Shown here: one piece after another, positions 27,570 through 35,152 of the stretch
Layout: each line of letters begins with the position of its first letter
Numbering within the stretch: position 1 is the stretch's first letter
Source of the DNA: Namhaeicola sp039714555
Lineage (GTDB): Bacteria > Bacteroidota > Bacteroidia > Flavobacteriales > Flavobacteriaceae
DNA: 64,000 nucleotides
Assembly (NCBI GenBank): GCA_039714555.1
Contig: JBDLJB010000005.1
Location: forward strand, 62,001-126,000
Direction: 5' to 3'
The notes under the pieces: model-generated
The model's database searches: none
What the model saw: the letters and a program-made list of their open reading frames with translations, nothing else
Told to the model about the DNA's origin: nothing
Program-made: the position numbers and the translations under genes

Positions 27570-28611
27570 CATTGATATTCATACCGGCACCCACAGAAGC
27601 AAATAAGATTGCATCACCGTCATAGATCTCATGATCTTCAAGTTTGTGTTTTAAAATAAGATCCAATAAAGTAGGTACTGTTGCTACTGAACTATTGCCC
27701 AATTTTTTAATGCTCATAGGCATAATATCTTCAGGCATTTTAGCTTTATATAATCTGTAAAATCGTTTAATGATGGCCTCATCCATTTTTTCATTTGCCT
27801 GATGGATCAATATCTTTTTAATTTTTTCGATTGGTAAACCACTTTGATCCAATGCCATTTTCATAGCATTAGGTACATTGTTTAATGCGAATTCATATAT
27901 TTTTTTGCCATACATTTTAATATAGCGTGTATTGATCTTAGGAATTACTTTATATGATTTACCAAAATAGAGGTAATTTGCTTCGTCATAAGTAAATGAT
28001 TGTGCAGCGTGACTTAAAATTCCTTTATTTGAATCGTTTCCTTTTTCAACAATACAGGCACCTGCTCCATCAGCATAGATCATTGAATCTCTATCGTGTG
28101 GATCTACGACTCTTGAGAGGGTTTCAGCTCCTATTATCAAACATTTTTTAGCAATTCCAGCCTGGATAAAATTATCGGCTTGAATTAATCCTTGTAACCA
28201 TCCGGGACAACCAAAAATTACATCATAAGCAACACAATTCGGATTTTTAATTTTCAATAAATGTTTTACTCTAGAAGCTAAACTGGGTAGCATATCCGAT
28301 TGATTATCATTAAATCGAATATCACCAAAATTATGCGCATAAATTATCTGGTCAATTTTTTCGGGATCAATATTAGCTACTTCAATGGCAATTTTAGCAG
28401 CAATTGCACCAGCTTCACTATTTTGAAGTTCCGGTTCTAAATACCTTCGTTCTTCGATACCGGTTATGGCAATAAATTTTTCAATAATTTCTTTATTAGA
28501 GCTAGTAAATGGTTCATTTTGCTCACCATAGAAGTGTTCATTTAAAAAGTCAGAATTTTTTTTGATAATTTTTGGTATGTAGCTACCTGTACCGGTTATA
28601 ATTGAATTCAT
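27550..28611 (-). CDS. Beta-ketoacyl-ACP synthase III-like enzyme
   Basis: The 353-residue thiolase-fold enzyme has the KAS III catalytic triad: Cys135 in VIFGCPGW, His270 in ILIHQANEKM and Asn306 in LGNSSVA. Flavobacteria carry several such genes besides the primary fabH; this one resembles the stand-alone '3-oxoacyl-ACP synthase III family' copies rather than a fabH in a fatty-acid operon. The acyl substrate is unknown. Its 3' end overlaps pepE by 20 bases on the opposite strand. Confidence 0.88.
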   Translation of the reverse strand: MNSIITGTGSYIPKIIKKNSDFLNEHFYGEQNEPFTSSNKEIIEKFIAITGIEERRYLEPELQNSEAGAIAAKIAIEVANIDPEKIDQIIYAHNFGDIRFNDNQSDMLPSLASRVKHLLKIKNPNCVAYDVIFGCPGWLQGLIQADNFIQAGIAKKCLIIGAETLSRVVDPHDRDSMIYADGAGACIVEKGNDSNKGILSHAAQSFTYDEANYLYFGKSYKVIPKINTRYIKMYGKKIYEFALNNVPNAMKMALDQSGLPIEKIKKILIHQANEKMDEAIIKRFYRLYKAKMPEDIMPMSIKKLGNSSVATVPTLLDLILKHKLEDHEIYDGDAILFASVGAGMNINAIVYQF

Positions 28612-28711
28612 ATTGTTGTTTTATGAAAATGGTATTCTAAAGTTCATTATTTAAAAAATAATTATTTCTAAGCTAATATTTTTTACAAGATTCTTAAAAA
28701 AAATTAGAAAT

Positions 28712-28742
28712 TATTATTGTTCTGTAATAAAAAACAATAATA
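28712..28742 (-). terminator. Hairpin downstream of the haemoglobin gene (terminator or leader structure)
   Basis: An inverted repeat with 10-base arms, TATTATTGTT (28712-28721) and AACAATAATA (28733-28742), is followed on the minus strand by a run of eight T about 15 bases on. It may end the minus-strand transcript of the haemoglobin gene. A TAnnTTTG element (minus strand, 28752-28745) lies just before it, so it could instead sit in the leader of the KAS III-like gene. Confidence 0.4.
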
Positions 28743-28772
28743 CACAAATATAGATTATTTTTGGATTGATGA

Positions 28773-29150
28773 TTAAGAATTTATTGTTTTTATTCTCATT
28801 ACAGTAGCAATTGAAAGCGCTCTATTTTTTAAGATACTTGCATTTTTACCTTCGAAATTACTATCAATAGATTGATTAAAAAGCTCAAGCCAGATCTTAA
28901 AATGGTTCTCTGAAAAAGGTTTTTTTTGATGTAAATTAATATGAGGTTGCATTGCATTTTTTTGATAGGTTCCGGAATAAAATAAAATATTATCCCAGAA
29001 ATCAACCAACGTTTGTAAGTGTTCTTCAAGTGTATTACTATTTTGAAACTTTTCAAAAAAATGTTTCATTTCATTACTGGTCAATAATTCTTTATAAAAT
29101 TCACTAACAATTAAGTAAAGATCGTCTCGATTAGAAATATCTTTTTTCAT
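28773..29150 (-). CDS. Group III truncated haemoglobin
   Basis: The 125-residue globin has the group III pattern: an N-terminal helix ending in FYKELLTSNEMKHFFEKF, DFWDNILFYSGTYQKN at 50-65, and the probable proximal His83 in ENHFKIWLELF. Group III truncated globins bind oxygen or NO through haem; physiological roles are poorly known. It lies 41 bases downstream of the acyl-CoA synthetase gene on the same strand and may belong to that transcript. Confidence 0.88.
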   Translation of the reverse strand: MKKDISNRDDLYLIVSEFYKELLTSNEMKHFFEKFQNSNTLEEHLQTLVDFWDNILFYSGTYQKNAMQPHINLHQKKPFSENHFKIWLELFNQSIDSNFEGKNASILKNRALSIATVMRIKTINS

Positions 29151-29191
29151 AGTTTAAAAATAATTTGTTACCAAAAGCAAAAGTAATCTAA

Positions 29192-31249
29192 TTATTTTTC
29201 AATTCTAATTCTAACATCTACCGCAGTAATTTTACTATCTGTAGCCATAAGAGGATTGATATCTAACTCGGCAATTTCAGGAGAAATTTGTAATAAACCG
29301 GATAGTTTGACAATGGTTTTGGCAAATGCTTCCAGATCAATCCCTTTTTGACCTCTGATACCCTTTAAAATTGGATAGGCTTTTAAATTTTCTATCATTT
29401 TTTTAGATTCTTTTTTAGAAACAGGAATCATTGATGTTTGTACATCTTTTAATACTTCTACAAAGATTCCACCTAGACCAGCCATGATGATGTGGGGGAA
29501 ATCACCTTCTTTTTTTGCTCCTAAAAAAACTTCAATGCCTGATATCATGGGTTGTATCAAAACAGATAAAGCACCTTCTATGTTCATTAATTTTTCAAAG
29601 TTTTGCTTCAAATCTACCTCGTTTTCTACATTTAAAAATACACCTCCAACATCTGATTTATGCAAAGGTCCAACCACTTTTTGAACAACCGGATAAGTTA
29701 ACAATTTTGTAATATCCAGAAGCTCTTTTTCGTTTTTAACTTCATATTCTTTTACAAAATCAATCCCCGATAATTTTAATATTTCTGATGCTTTTTCAGG
29801 ACTTAAATATCCATTTTCAGATGATTTAATAATATGTCTAATACTTCTTAAATCAGTATCTTTACTTGAAATTTTTTCAAGATTAAACCTTGAAGTATTA
29901 TATACTTTTGTCAAAGCTTTTCCAAATAGAACTTCATCATTAAATGCTATATTTTCTTTAGAAATAAATTCAGAAATTTCATTCTTTACATTCACTACTG
30001 AGGGTAAAATGGCATAAATAGGTTTTTTACAGGATTTTATTTTTTTATCTAAAACAGCATAGGCATCATCAACAGGAGTTAACCCCGGGCTTCCAAAGAT
30101 TACTACTATAGCATTTATTCTTTTAAATTTAGTTTCACAATAATTAATAATGGTTTCTAATTGTTCTGCAGTTCCGGTAGCAAGAAAATCAATAGGGTTT
30201 GAAACCGATGATCCGTTAAACAACTCATTTAACAATTCTTTACTGTATTTTCCTTTTATAGCAGGAACTTTCAATCCGTTTTTAGATAAAACATCTGTAA
30301 GCATAACAGCAGGTCCGCCTGCATGTGTAATAATGGCAATATTTTTCCCTTTAGATTTTTTTTGGATTAAAATTCCGGCAACGTTTATCAGTTCATTTCT
30401 TCCATAACAACGAATAATTCCGGCTTTTCTAAAAAGTGTATCTACAAAAACATCTGAACTTGCCAAAGCACCTGTATGTGATGAAGCTGCCCGATTTCCT
30501 TCTTCAGAACTTCCGGCTTTAATTGCTGCAATTTTACAGCCTTTTTTAATCAGTGAAGTGGTGTGTTTTAAGAATTTATTTGGTTTTTTAATACTTTCAA
30601 TATAAAGCAGTTTTACTTTTGAACTTTCCCCTTTTTTGTAGGTACTGTCTAAATGTTCTAATACTTCTTCAATACCAATTTGAGCGCTGTTTCCTACAGA
30701 GTAAACACTTTTAAAAGTTAAACCTATACTTTTTGCAGCTTCTATAATAAAAACTGCAGTTGCACCGGAACCTGAAATAAAATCAACACCTTTTTTATCT
30801 AATTTGGGAATAGGTGTAGTAAAAACACCTGCATAATGTTCATTGATCAAACCTATATTGTTTGGACCAAGTAAGCTACCTCCAACTTCATTTATAAGAT
30901 CTACAATTTCATATTCTAAAACAGCACCTTCAAGGTCTTTTTCACTAAAACCTGCAGAGAATATAATGAAACCTTTGGTGTTTTTTTGTTGGCTAAGAAT
31001 TTTTACCGTTTCCGGGATATATTTGGCTGCAATAGCAATAATTGCGAGATCTACTTTAGGAATATCAGCAACATCTTTAAATGTTTTTACACCTTGAACA
31101 TTTTCTTTTTTAGGATTAACTACAAACAAATCTCCCTTGAAATTATGTTCAATAATATTTTTTAATACCTTGCCTCCAGGATTCGAAATATTATCCGATC
31201 CACCAATAATAACAATACTTTTGGGTTTTATTAAATTTTTATGTAGCAT
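29192..31249 (-). CDS. ADP-forming acyl-CoA synthetase (acetate--CoA ligase family), fused alpha-beta
   Basis: The 685-residue enzyme combines an N-terminal CoA-binding Rossmann domain (about 1-130, IVIIGGSDN), a succinyl-CoA synthetase-like ligase domain with the probable phosphorylated His258 in SSHTGALA, and a C-terminal ATP-grasp domain (about 470-685). It converts an acyl-CoA plus ADP and phosphate to the free acid, CoA and ATP. Next to an aminotransferase and iorAB it probably handles aryl-acyl-CoA esters from aromatic amino acids. It is divergent from the aminotransferase with an FNR-like site between. Confidence 0.92.
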   Translation of the reverse strand: MLHKNLIKPKSIVIIGGSDNISNPGGKVLKNIIEHNFKGDLFVVNPKKENVQGVKTFKDVADIPKVDLAIIAIAAKYIPETVKILSQQKNTKGFIIFSAGFSEKDLEGAVLEYEIVDLINEVGGSLLGPNNIGLINEHYAGVFTTPIPKLDKKGVDFISGSGATAVFIIEAAKSIGLTFKSVYSVGNSAQIGIEEVLEHLDSTYKKGESSKVKLLYIESIKKPNKFLKHTTSLIKKGCKIAAIKAGSSEEGNRAASSHTGALASSDVFVDTLFRKAGIIRCYGRNELINVAGILIQKKSKGKNIAIITHAGGPAVMLTDVLSKNGLKVPAIKGKYSKELLNELFNGSSVSNPIDFLATGTAEQLETIINYCETKFKRINAIVVIFGSPGLTPVDDAYAVLDKKIKSCKKPIYAILPSVVNVKNEISEFISKENIAFNDEVLFGKALTKVYNTSRFNLEKISSKDTDLRSIRHIIKSSENGYLSPEKASEILKLSGIDFVKEYEVKNEKELLDITKLLTYPVVQKVVGPLHKSDVGGVFLNVENEVDLKQNFEKLMNIEGALSVLIQPMISGIEVFLGAKKEGDFPHIIMAGLGGIFVEVLKDVQTSMIPVSKKESKKMIENLKAYPILKGIRGQKGIDLEAFAKTIVKLSGLLQISPEIAELDINPLMATDSKITAVDVRIRIEK

Positions 31250-31307
31250 GACATCATTGATAATTGATTACAACTGTAAAGTAACTTAAAAAATTTACCC
31301 TATTCAA

Positions 31308-31319
31308 TGATATATATCA
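31308..31319. promoter_or_regulatory. FNR/CRP-type site between acyl-CoA synthetase and aminotransferase genes
   Basis: The sequence TGATATATATCA fits TGAT-N4-ATCA, and with its flanks it differs from the E. coli FNR consensus TTGAT-N4-ATCAA only at the first base. The centre is 34 bases upstream of the centre of the aminotransferase -7-like element, as at class II activated promoters. Confidence 0.55.
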
Positions 31320-31343
31320 ATGTCTGAATAAACAAAAATTTGT

Positions 31344-31351
31344 TATTTTTA
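31344..31351 (+). promoter_or_regulatory. Aminotransferase promoter -7-like element
   Basis: TATTTTTA matches TAnnTTTG at 7 of 8 positions. It lies 19 bases before the start codon and in fixed relation to the FNR-like site. The identical octamer occurs at the iorA promoter. Confidence 0.45.
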
Positions 31352-31370
31352 TAAGCTCAAATATCTATAA

Positions 31371-32573
31371 ATGGAATATTTATTTTCTCACATGGTTAAT
31401 TCCATGCATGCCGAAGATGTTAAATTATTAATGAAACAATCTTCCGGAAAAAACATGATCTCTTTTGCAGGTGGTATGCCCAATAATGATCTTTTCCCAA
31501 CAAAACAAATTGACGATATTTATAATTCACTTCCTGAAAATATTAAAAAACTATGCTTTCAATACGGGCCAACTTCAGGGTATCCTCCTTTTGTAGAATC
31601 AATTAAAGAATATTTAAAAAAGAAAGGGCTTCCTGTAGAAAAAAATAAGATATTGATAACAACAGGCTCTTTGCAAGCCATCAGTATAATAACACAAGAA
31701 TTTGTAAATAAAGGAGATATTATTTTAACCGAAAACCCTTGCTTTGTTGGAGCACTCACTGTATTTGAAACGTATGGAGCAGAAATTCACGGCATTCCTG
31801 TTGATAATGATGGTATTGATATTGATGCATTAAAGCAAAAAATAAATAGCTTAAATAAAAAGCCAAAGTTCTTGTATGTAACACCTAATTATCACAATCC
31901 GGCAGGAATAATTTATTCGCCTGAGCGAAAAAAAGCATTATTGGAAGTCCTATCCGGTACCGGAATAATATTGTTAGAAGATGATGCTTATAACGATCTG
32001 TATTTTAAAGAAGATGAAAAACACCTGACAAAACCTATGATATCTTATAATGTTAAAGATGTAGAAATTATTTATACGGGTTCATTTTCTAAAATTCTTG
32101 GTCCGGGATTTAGGTTAGGCTATATGCTGTCTTCACCCAAAATTTTTGAAAAAGCAGAAAGTGTTAAGCAGGCTTTGGATGCCTGTACTTCTAACTTTAT
32201 GCAGATCTTGGCGAATGAATTTATGACCCAAAATAAATTGCAACCCTATTTAAAGTTTTTAAGAAAGGAATATGCTGAACGTAAAGACCTGCTTCAATCA
32301 TGCTTAATTAAATATATGCCAAAAGAAATCATTTGGAATGAACCTAAAGGTGGATTTTATATTTGGTTAAAGCTTCCTGAAAGAATTAACGCTACTGATA
32401 TTTTCAAAGAAAGTGTTAAAAAAGGTGTGGTTTTTGTAACCGGACGAACTTTTGATCCCGCAAGTAAGAAAGATGACAGGCTTCGACTATCATTCTCAAA
32501 TATGCCAAAAGAAAGTATTGAAGAAGGTACTAAGATATTAGCAAAAGCTATTAAAAAAGTTTTAGCATCCTAA
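31371..32573 (+). CDS. PLP-dependent aminotransferase, class I (aromatic/2-aminoadipate type)
   Basis: The 400-residue enzyme belongs to the fold-type I aminotransferases related to 2-aminoadipate and aromatic aminotransferases and to MocR domains. Visible are TPNYHNPAGI (171-180), the PLP Asp in EDDAY near 204, the Schiff-base Lys241 in GSFSKILGPGFRLGY, and the C-terminal substrate-carboxylate Arg in RLRLSFSN. Next to iorAB it probably makes aryl pyruvates from Trp, Tyr or Phe; this specificity is inferred from context. Confidence 0.88.
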   Translation: MEYLFSHMVNSMHAEDVKLLMKQSSGKNMISFAGGMPNNDLFPTKQIDDIYNSLPENIKKLCFQYGPTSGYPPFVESIKEYLKKKGLPVEKNKILITTGSLQAISIITQEFVNKGDIILTENPCFVGALTVFETYGAEIHGIPVDNDGIDIDALKQKINSLNKKPKFLYVTPNYHNPAGIIYSPERKKALLEVLSGTGIILLEDDAYNDLYFKEDEKHLTKPMISYNVKDVEIIYTGSFSKILGPGFRLGYMLSSPKIFEKAESVKQALDACTSNFMQILANEFMTQNKLQPYLKFLRKEYAERKDLLQSCLIKYMPKEIIWNEPKGGFYIWLKLPERINATDIFKESVKKGVVFVTGRTFDPASKKDDRLRLSFSNMPKESIEEGTKILAKAIKKVLAS

Positions 32574-32723
32574 TTTTTTACATTCATAAATAATTTGATG
32601 ACTTATACCTATGTAAAATAGTTGTCTTATTAGTTTTGTAAAAAGCAAATCATAACATTTAAAAAATAATGATATATATATAGAAATCAATGTCACACCA
32701 TTAATGATTAACATTAGGGTTTA

Positions 32724-33320
32724 CTAACTATAAACAAATTCTGAAAAATTTTGAGCTAATTTTTTACCAATTTCAAATGCCTCTAGATTTAAATTTACAA
32801 CTTTTTCGCTTTTCCTTAAAAACAGGTCTTTTATAGCAGTTTTTAAGCTTTCTTCCGATAAGGGTAAAAGGGTAGAGGCTGCACCCAATAAAACCATATT
32901 GGCAACTTTTGAATTTCCTAATTTTTTAGCTTCTTCTGTAGCATTGATGATAATATGATGTGGATATAATTTTATTTGTTTATAAAGTTCATGCCTCTCA
33001 GGATAATTAACAATATTCATAAAAGGATTTGAATCAGTTAAAAGCCAGCCATCACTTTTTAGATATGGGATATGACGCAACAACTCCATCGGTTCAACCG
33101 ATAAGATTAAATTTGCTTTACCTTGTGGAATCAGATCAGAATACACCTCTTGATCAGATATTCTAACATGAGATTCTACTGCGCCTCCTCTTTGACTCAT
33201 TCCGTGAACCTCTGATTGTTTTACAAATAAGTTTTCATTTAATGCTGCAGTATCCAAAACTGCGGCAATGGTCAAAATACCTTGACCACCTACACCTGAT
33301 ATGATAATATTTGTATTCAT
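32724..33320 (-). CDS. iorB: Indolepyruvate oxidoreductase, beta subunit
   Basis: The 198-residue protein is the gamma-type 2-oxoacid:ferredoxin oxidoreductase subunit. It opens NIIISGVGGQGILTIA, followed by the family segments KQSEVHGMSQRGGAVESHVR and ANLILSVEPMELLR. With IorA it decarboxylates aryl pyruvates to aryl-acyl-CoA. It starts 12 bases after the iorA stop, so the subunits are co-transcribed. It converges on the aminotransferase gene; 150 bases between them hold no gene. Confidence 0.93.
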   Translation of the reverse strand: MNTNIIISGVGGQGILTIAAVLDTAALNENLFVKQSEVHGMSQRGGAVESHVRISDQEVYSDLIPQGKANLILSVEPMELLRHIPYLKSDGWLLTDSNPFMNIVNYPERHELYKQIKLYPHHIIINATEEAKKLGNSKVANMVLLGAASTLLPLSEESLKTAIKDLFLRKSEKVVNLNLEAFEIGKKLAQNFSEFVYS

Positions 33321-33332
33321 TTTTAAAAGGTT

Positions 33333-34949
33333 TTAATTTAATGCTGCAATTTTTTGTTTGATTTCCTCTTTTTTATCCCTTGATAGTCTTACACAAGGCC
33401 TTTGTGCAATAATTACCGATACATTTTTATATTCTAGTTCCTTACGGATAATATCAACATTTGCTGAATGATTTTTCTTTAACGGAACTATTGTTTTTAC
33501 ATGCTCAGGAGGTACGCCTATTCCTAAGCAAATACTTTTAAGCCGTCCAACCGCAGTTGAATCTTGTGCTCCTGTCATCGCTACAGCAGAATTATCAGAA
33601 ATAATAACAGTAATAGGAGTGTTTTCATAAACAGCATCCAATAAACCGGTCATTCCTGAATGGGTAAAAGTTGAATCACCAATAATTGCAATAACATTTT
33701 CCAAACCGGCATCGGCAGCACCTTTTGCCATTGTTATTGAAGCACCCATATCAATCAAAGTATTGATAGTATTCAAAGGAGGTAATGCGCCTAAAGCATA
33801 ACAACCAATATCACCAAATACTTTTTTATTACCTATTTCAGGGATTAGTTCGTTAATTGCATTAAAAAGATCGGTATGTCCACAACCTTCACAAAGTTGA
33901 GGTGGTCGGCCAGATACAATATCAGGAATATTTTTGGTATTTTCCTGAAAAAATCCTGCAGCTTTTCCAACAGTATTAGGGTTTAGTTCACCTGTTAAAG
34001 GTAGGTCACCGGTTAGTTTACCTTTAATTTTATCATTTTCATCAAAATAATTGTGTAATACTTCTTCTATCAAAGGATATCCTTCTTCAACTACCAAAAT
34101 TTTATCGCAATGTTTATAGATCTCTTTAATCTTTTCTTTAGGAAGCGGATATTGAGATATTTTTAAAATTGAAAAGAAATCTTTATTTTCATCAATATTC
34201 TCCATTACATAATTGTATGCAATTCCTGAAGTAATGATTCCTAAAGAACGATCTTTTTTACTTAAACATAATTTATTATAGGTAGATTTTTCAGAACTCT
34301 CAATAAGCAATGATTTTTTACTGACCAACTTTTCAAATTGTTTTTTTGCATAAGCTGGGATCAAAGCAAATTGAGTTGTATCAACCGGTAATTGTATGCC
34401 ATTTTGAGTCCTCCGTTCTTTAAAAATAACACCCGCTCTTGAATGTGATAATCGTGTTACCATTCTAACTAAAATGGGTAATTTTAATTCTTCAGAAAGG
34501 TCAAATGCATAGTGCATCACATTATAAGCATCTTGTTGGTTGGAAGGCTCAAGTATTGGAATCATAGCAAATTTTCCATAAAACCTTGAGTCTTGCTCAT
34601 TTTGTGAGGAATGCATAGACGGGTCATCTGCAACTACTACGATCATACCGCCATTGATACCTGAAACCGCCATATTCATAAAAACATCTGAAGCAACATT
34701 TAAGCCAACATGCTTCATAACAACCATAGATCTTTTACCTGTATATGACATACCCAAAGCTGCTTCCATAGCAGTTTTTTCATTAACGGACCAAGTTGAG
34801 TGGATACCTAAACTTTTAGCGGTTTTTGATCGTTGAATATATTCGGTTATTTCTGTAGATGGTGTTCCTGGGTAGGCGTAAACGCCTGATATTCCTGCAT
34901 CAATAGCTCCTTGTGCAAGAGCTTCATTTCCGAGAACTAATTTCTTCAT
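33333..34949 (-). CDS. iorA: Indolepyruvate oxidoreductase, alpha subunit, lacking the ferredoxin domain
   Basis: The 538-residue thiamine-diphosphate enzyme has an N-terminal pyrimidine-binding domain (YAYPGTPSTEI near 24-34), CEGCGHTDLF at 353-362, and the ThDP/Mg motif from GDST (424) to SDN (451-453). It oxidatively decarboxylates indolepyruvate and other aryl pyruvates. Archaeal IorA carries a C-terminal domain with two [4Fe-4S] clusters; here the protein ends soon after RPCVRL (517-522), with iorB starting 12 bases on, so that domain is absent. Electrons must leave by another route. Confidence 0.93.
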   Translation of the reverse strand: MKKLVLGNEALAQGAIDAGISGVYAYPGTPSTEITEYIQRSKTAKSLGIHSTWSVNEKTAMEAALGMSYTGKRSMVVMKHVGLNVASDVFMNMAVSGINGGMIVVVADDPSMHSSQNEQDSRFYGKFAMIPILEPSNQQDAYNVMHYAFDLSEELKLPILVRMVTRLSHSRAGVIFKERRTQNGIQLPVDTTQFALIPAYAKKQFEKLVSKKSLLIESSEKSTYNKLCLSKKDRSLGIITSGIAYNYVMENIDENKDFFSILKISQYPLPKEKIKEIYKHCDKILVVEEGYPLIEEVLHNYFDENDKIKGKLTGDLPLTGELNPNTVGKAAGFFQENTKNIPDIVSGRPPQLCEGCGHTDLFNAINELIPEIGNKKVFGDIGCYALGALPPLNTINTLIDMGASITMAKGAADAGLENVIAIIGDSTFTHSGMTGLLDAVYENTPITVIISDNSAVAMTGAQDSTAVGRLKSICLGIGVPPEHVKTIVPLKKNHSANVDIIRKELEYKNVSVIIAQRPCVRLSRDKKEEIKQKIAALN

Positions 34950-34969
34950 TTTTTATGAATTTTATTGTG

Positions 34970-34977
34970 TAAAAATA
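34970..34977 (-). promoter_or_regulatory. iorAB promoter -7-like element
   Basis: The minus strand reads TATTTTTA, the same octamer as at the aminotransferase promoter and 7 of 8 against TAnnTTTG. Its centre is 33 bases from the centre of the FNR-like site at 35001-35012. Confidence 0.45.
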
Positions 34978-35000
34978 TATATTAGATATGTTTATAAATA

Positions 35001-35012
35001 TGATATTCATCA
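35001..35012. promoter_or_regulatory. FNR/CRP-type site upstream of iorAB
   Basis: TGATATTCATCA fits TGAT-N4-ATCA. Its centre is 57 bases from the iorA start, the same distance as the other FNR-like site has to the aminotransferase start. Confidence 0.55.
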
Positions 35013-35110
35013 TAGTGAAAAATTAATTTAAAAGAGAACTGTATATTTTTCAGATATTTTATTAGATTTATAAGGATAAAAGGAATTTCAAATAGTTTGG
35101 TATAAAAATA

Positions 35111-35152
35111 ATGTCGAAATTTGAAAAAAATAAAATCATAAGTCAAAAATAA
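35111..35152 (+). other. Possible 13-codon leader ORF before the HemC-HemD-like gene
   Basis: A short frame MSKFEKNKIISQK ends with a TAA that overlaps the ATG of the next gene as TAATG, so the two could be translationally coupled. No ribosome-binding sequence is evident and the length is within chance expectation. Confidence 0.2.

Noticed and set aside
30150..31097. Plus-strand frames opposite the acyl-CoA synthetase gene
   Set aside because: They are shadows of a 685-residue enzyme with clear domains; their translations are low-complexity and match no family.
32665..32700. A third FNR-like site near the iorB/aminotransferase convergence
   Set aside because: The sequence has TGAT and ATCA but with an 11-base spacing, and it lies between gene ends, not at a promoter.
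33321..33340. Frameshift hiding a ferredoxin domain after iorA
   Set aside because: Only 12 bases lie between the iorA stop and the iorB start, so no hidden domain can be present.
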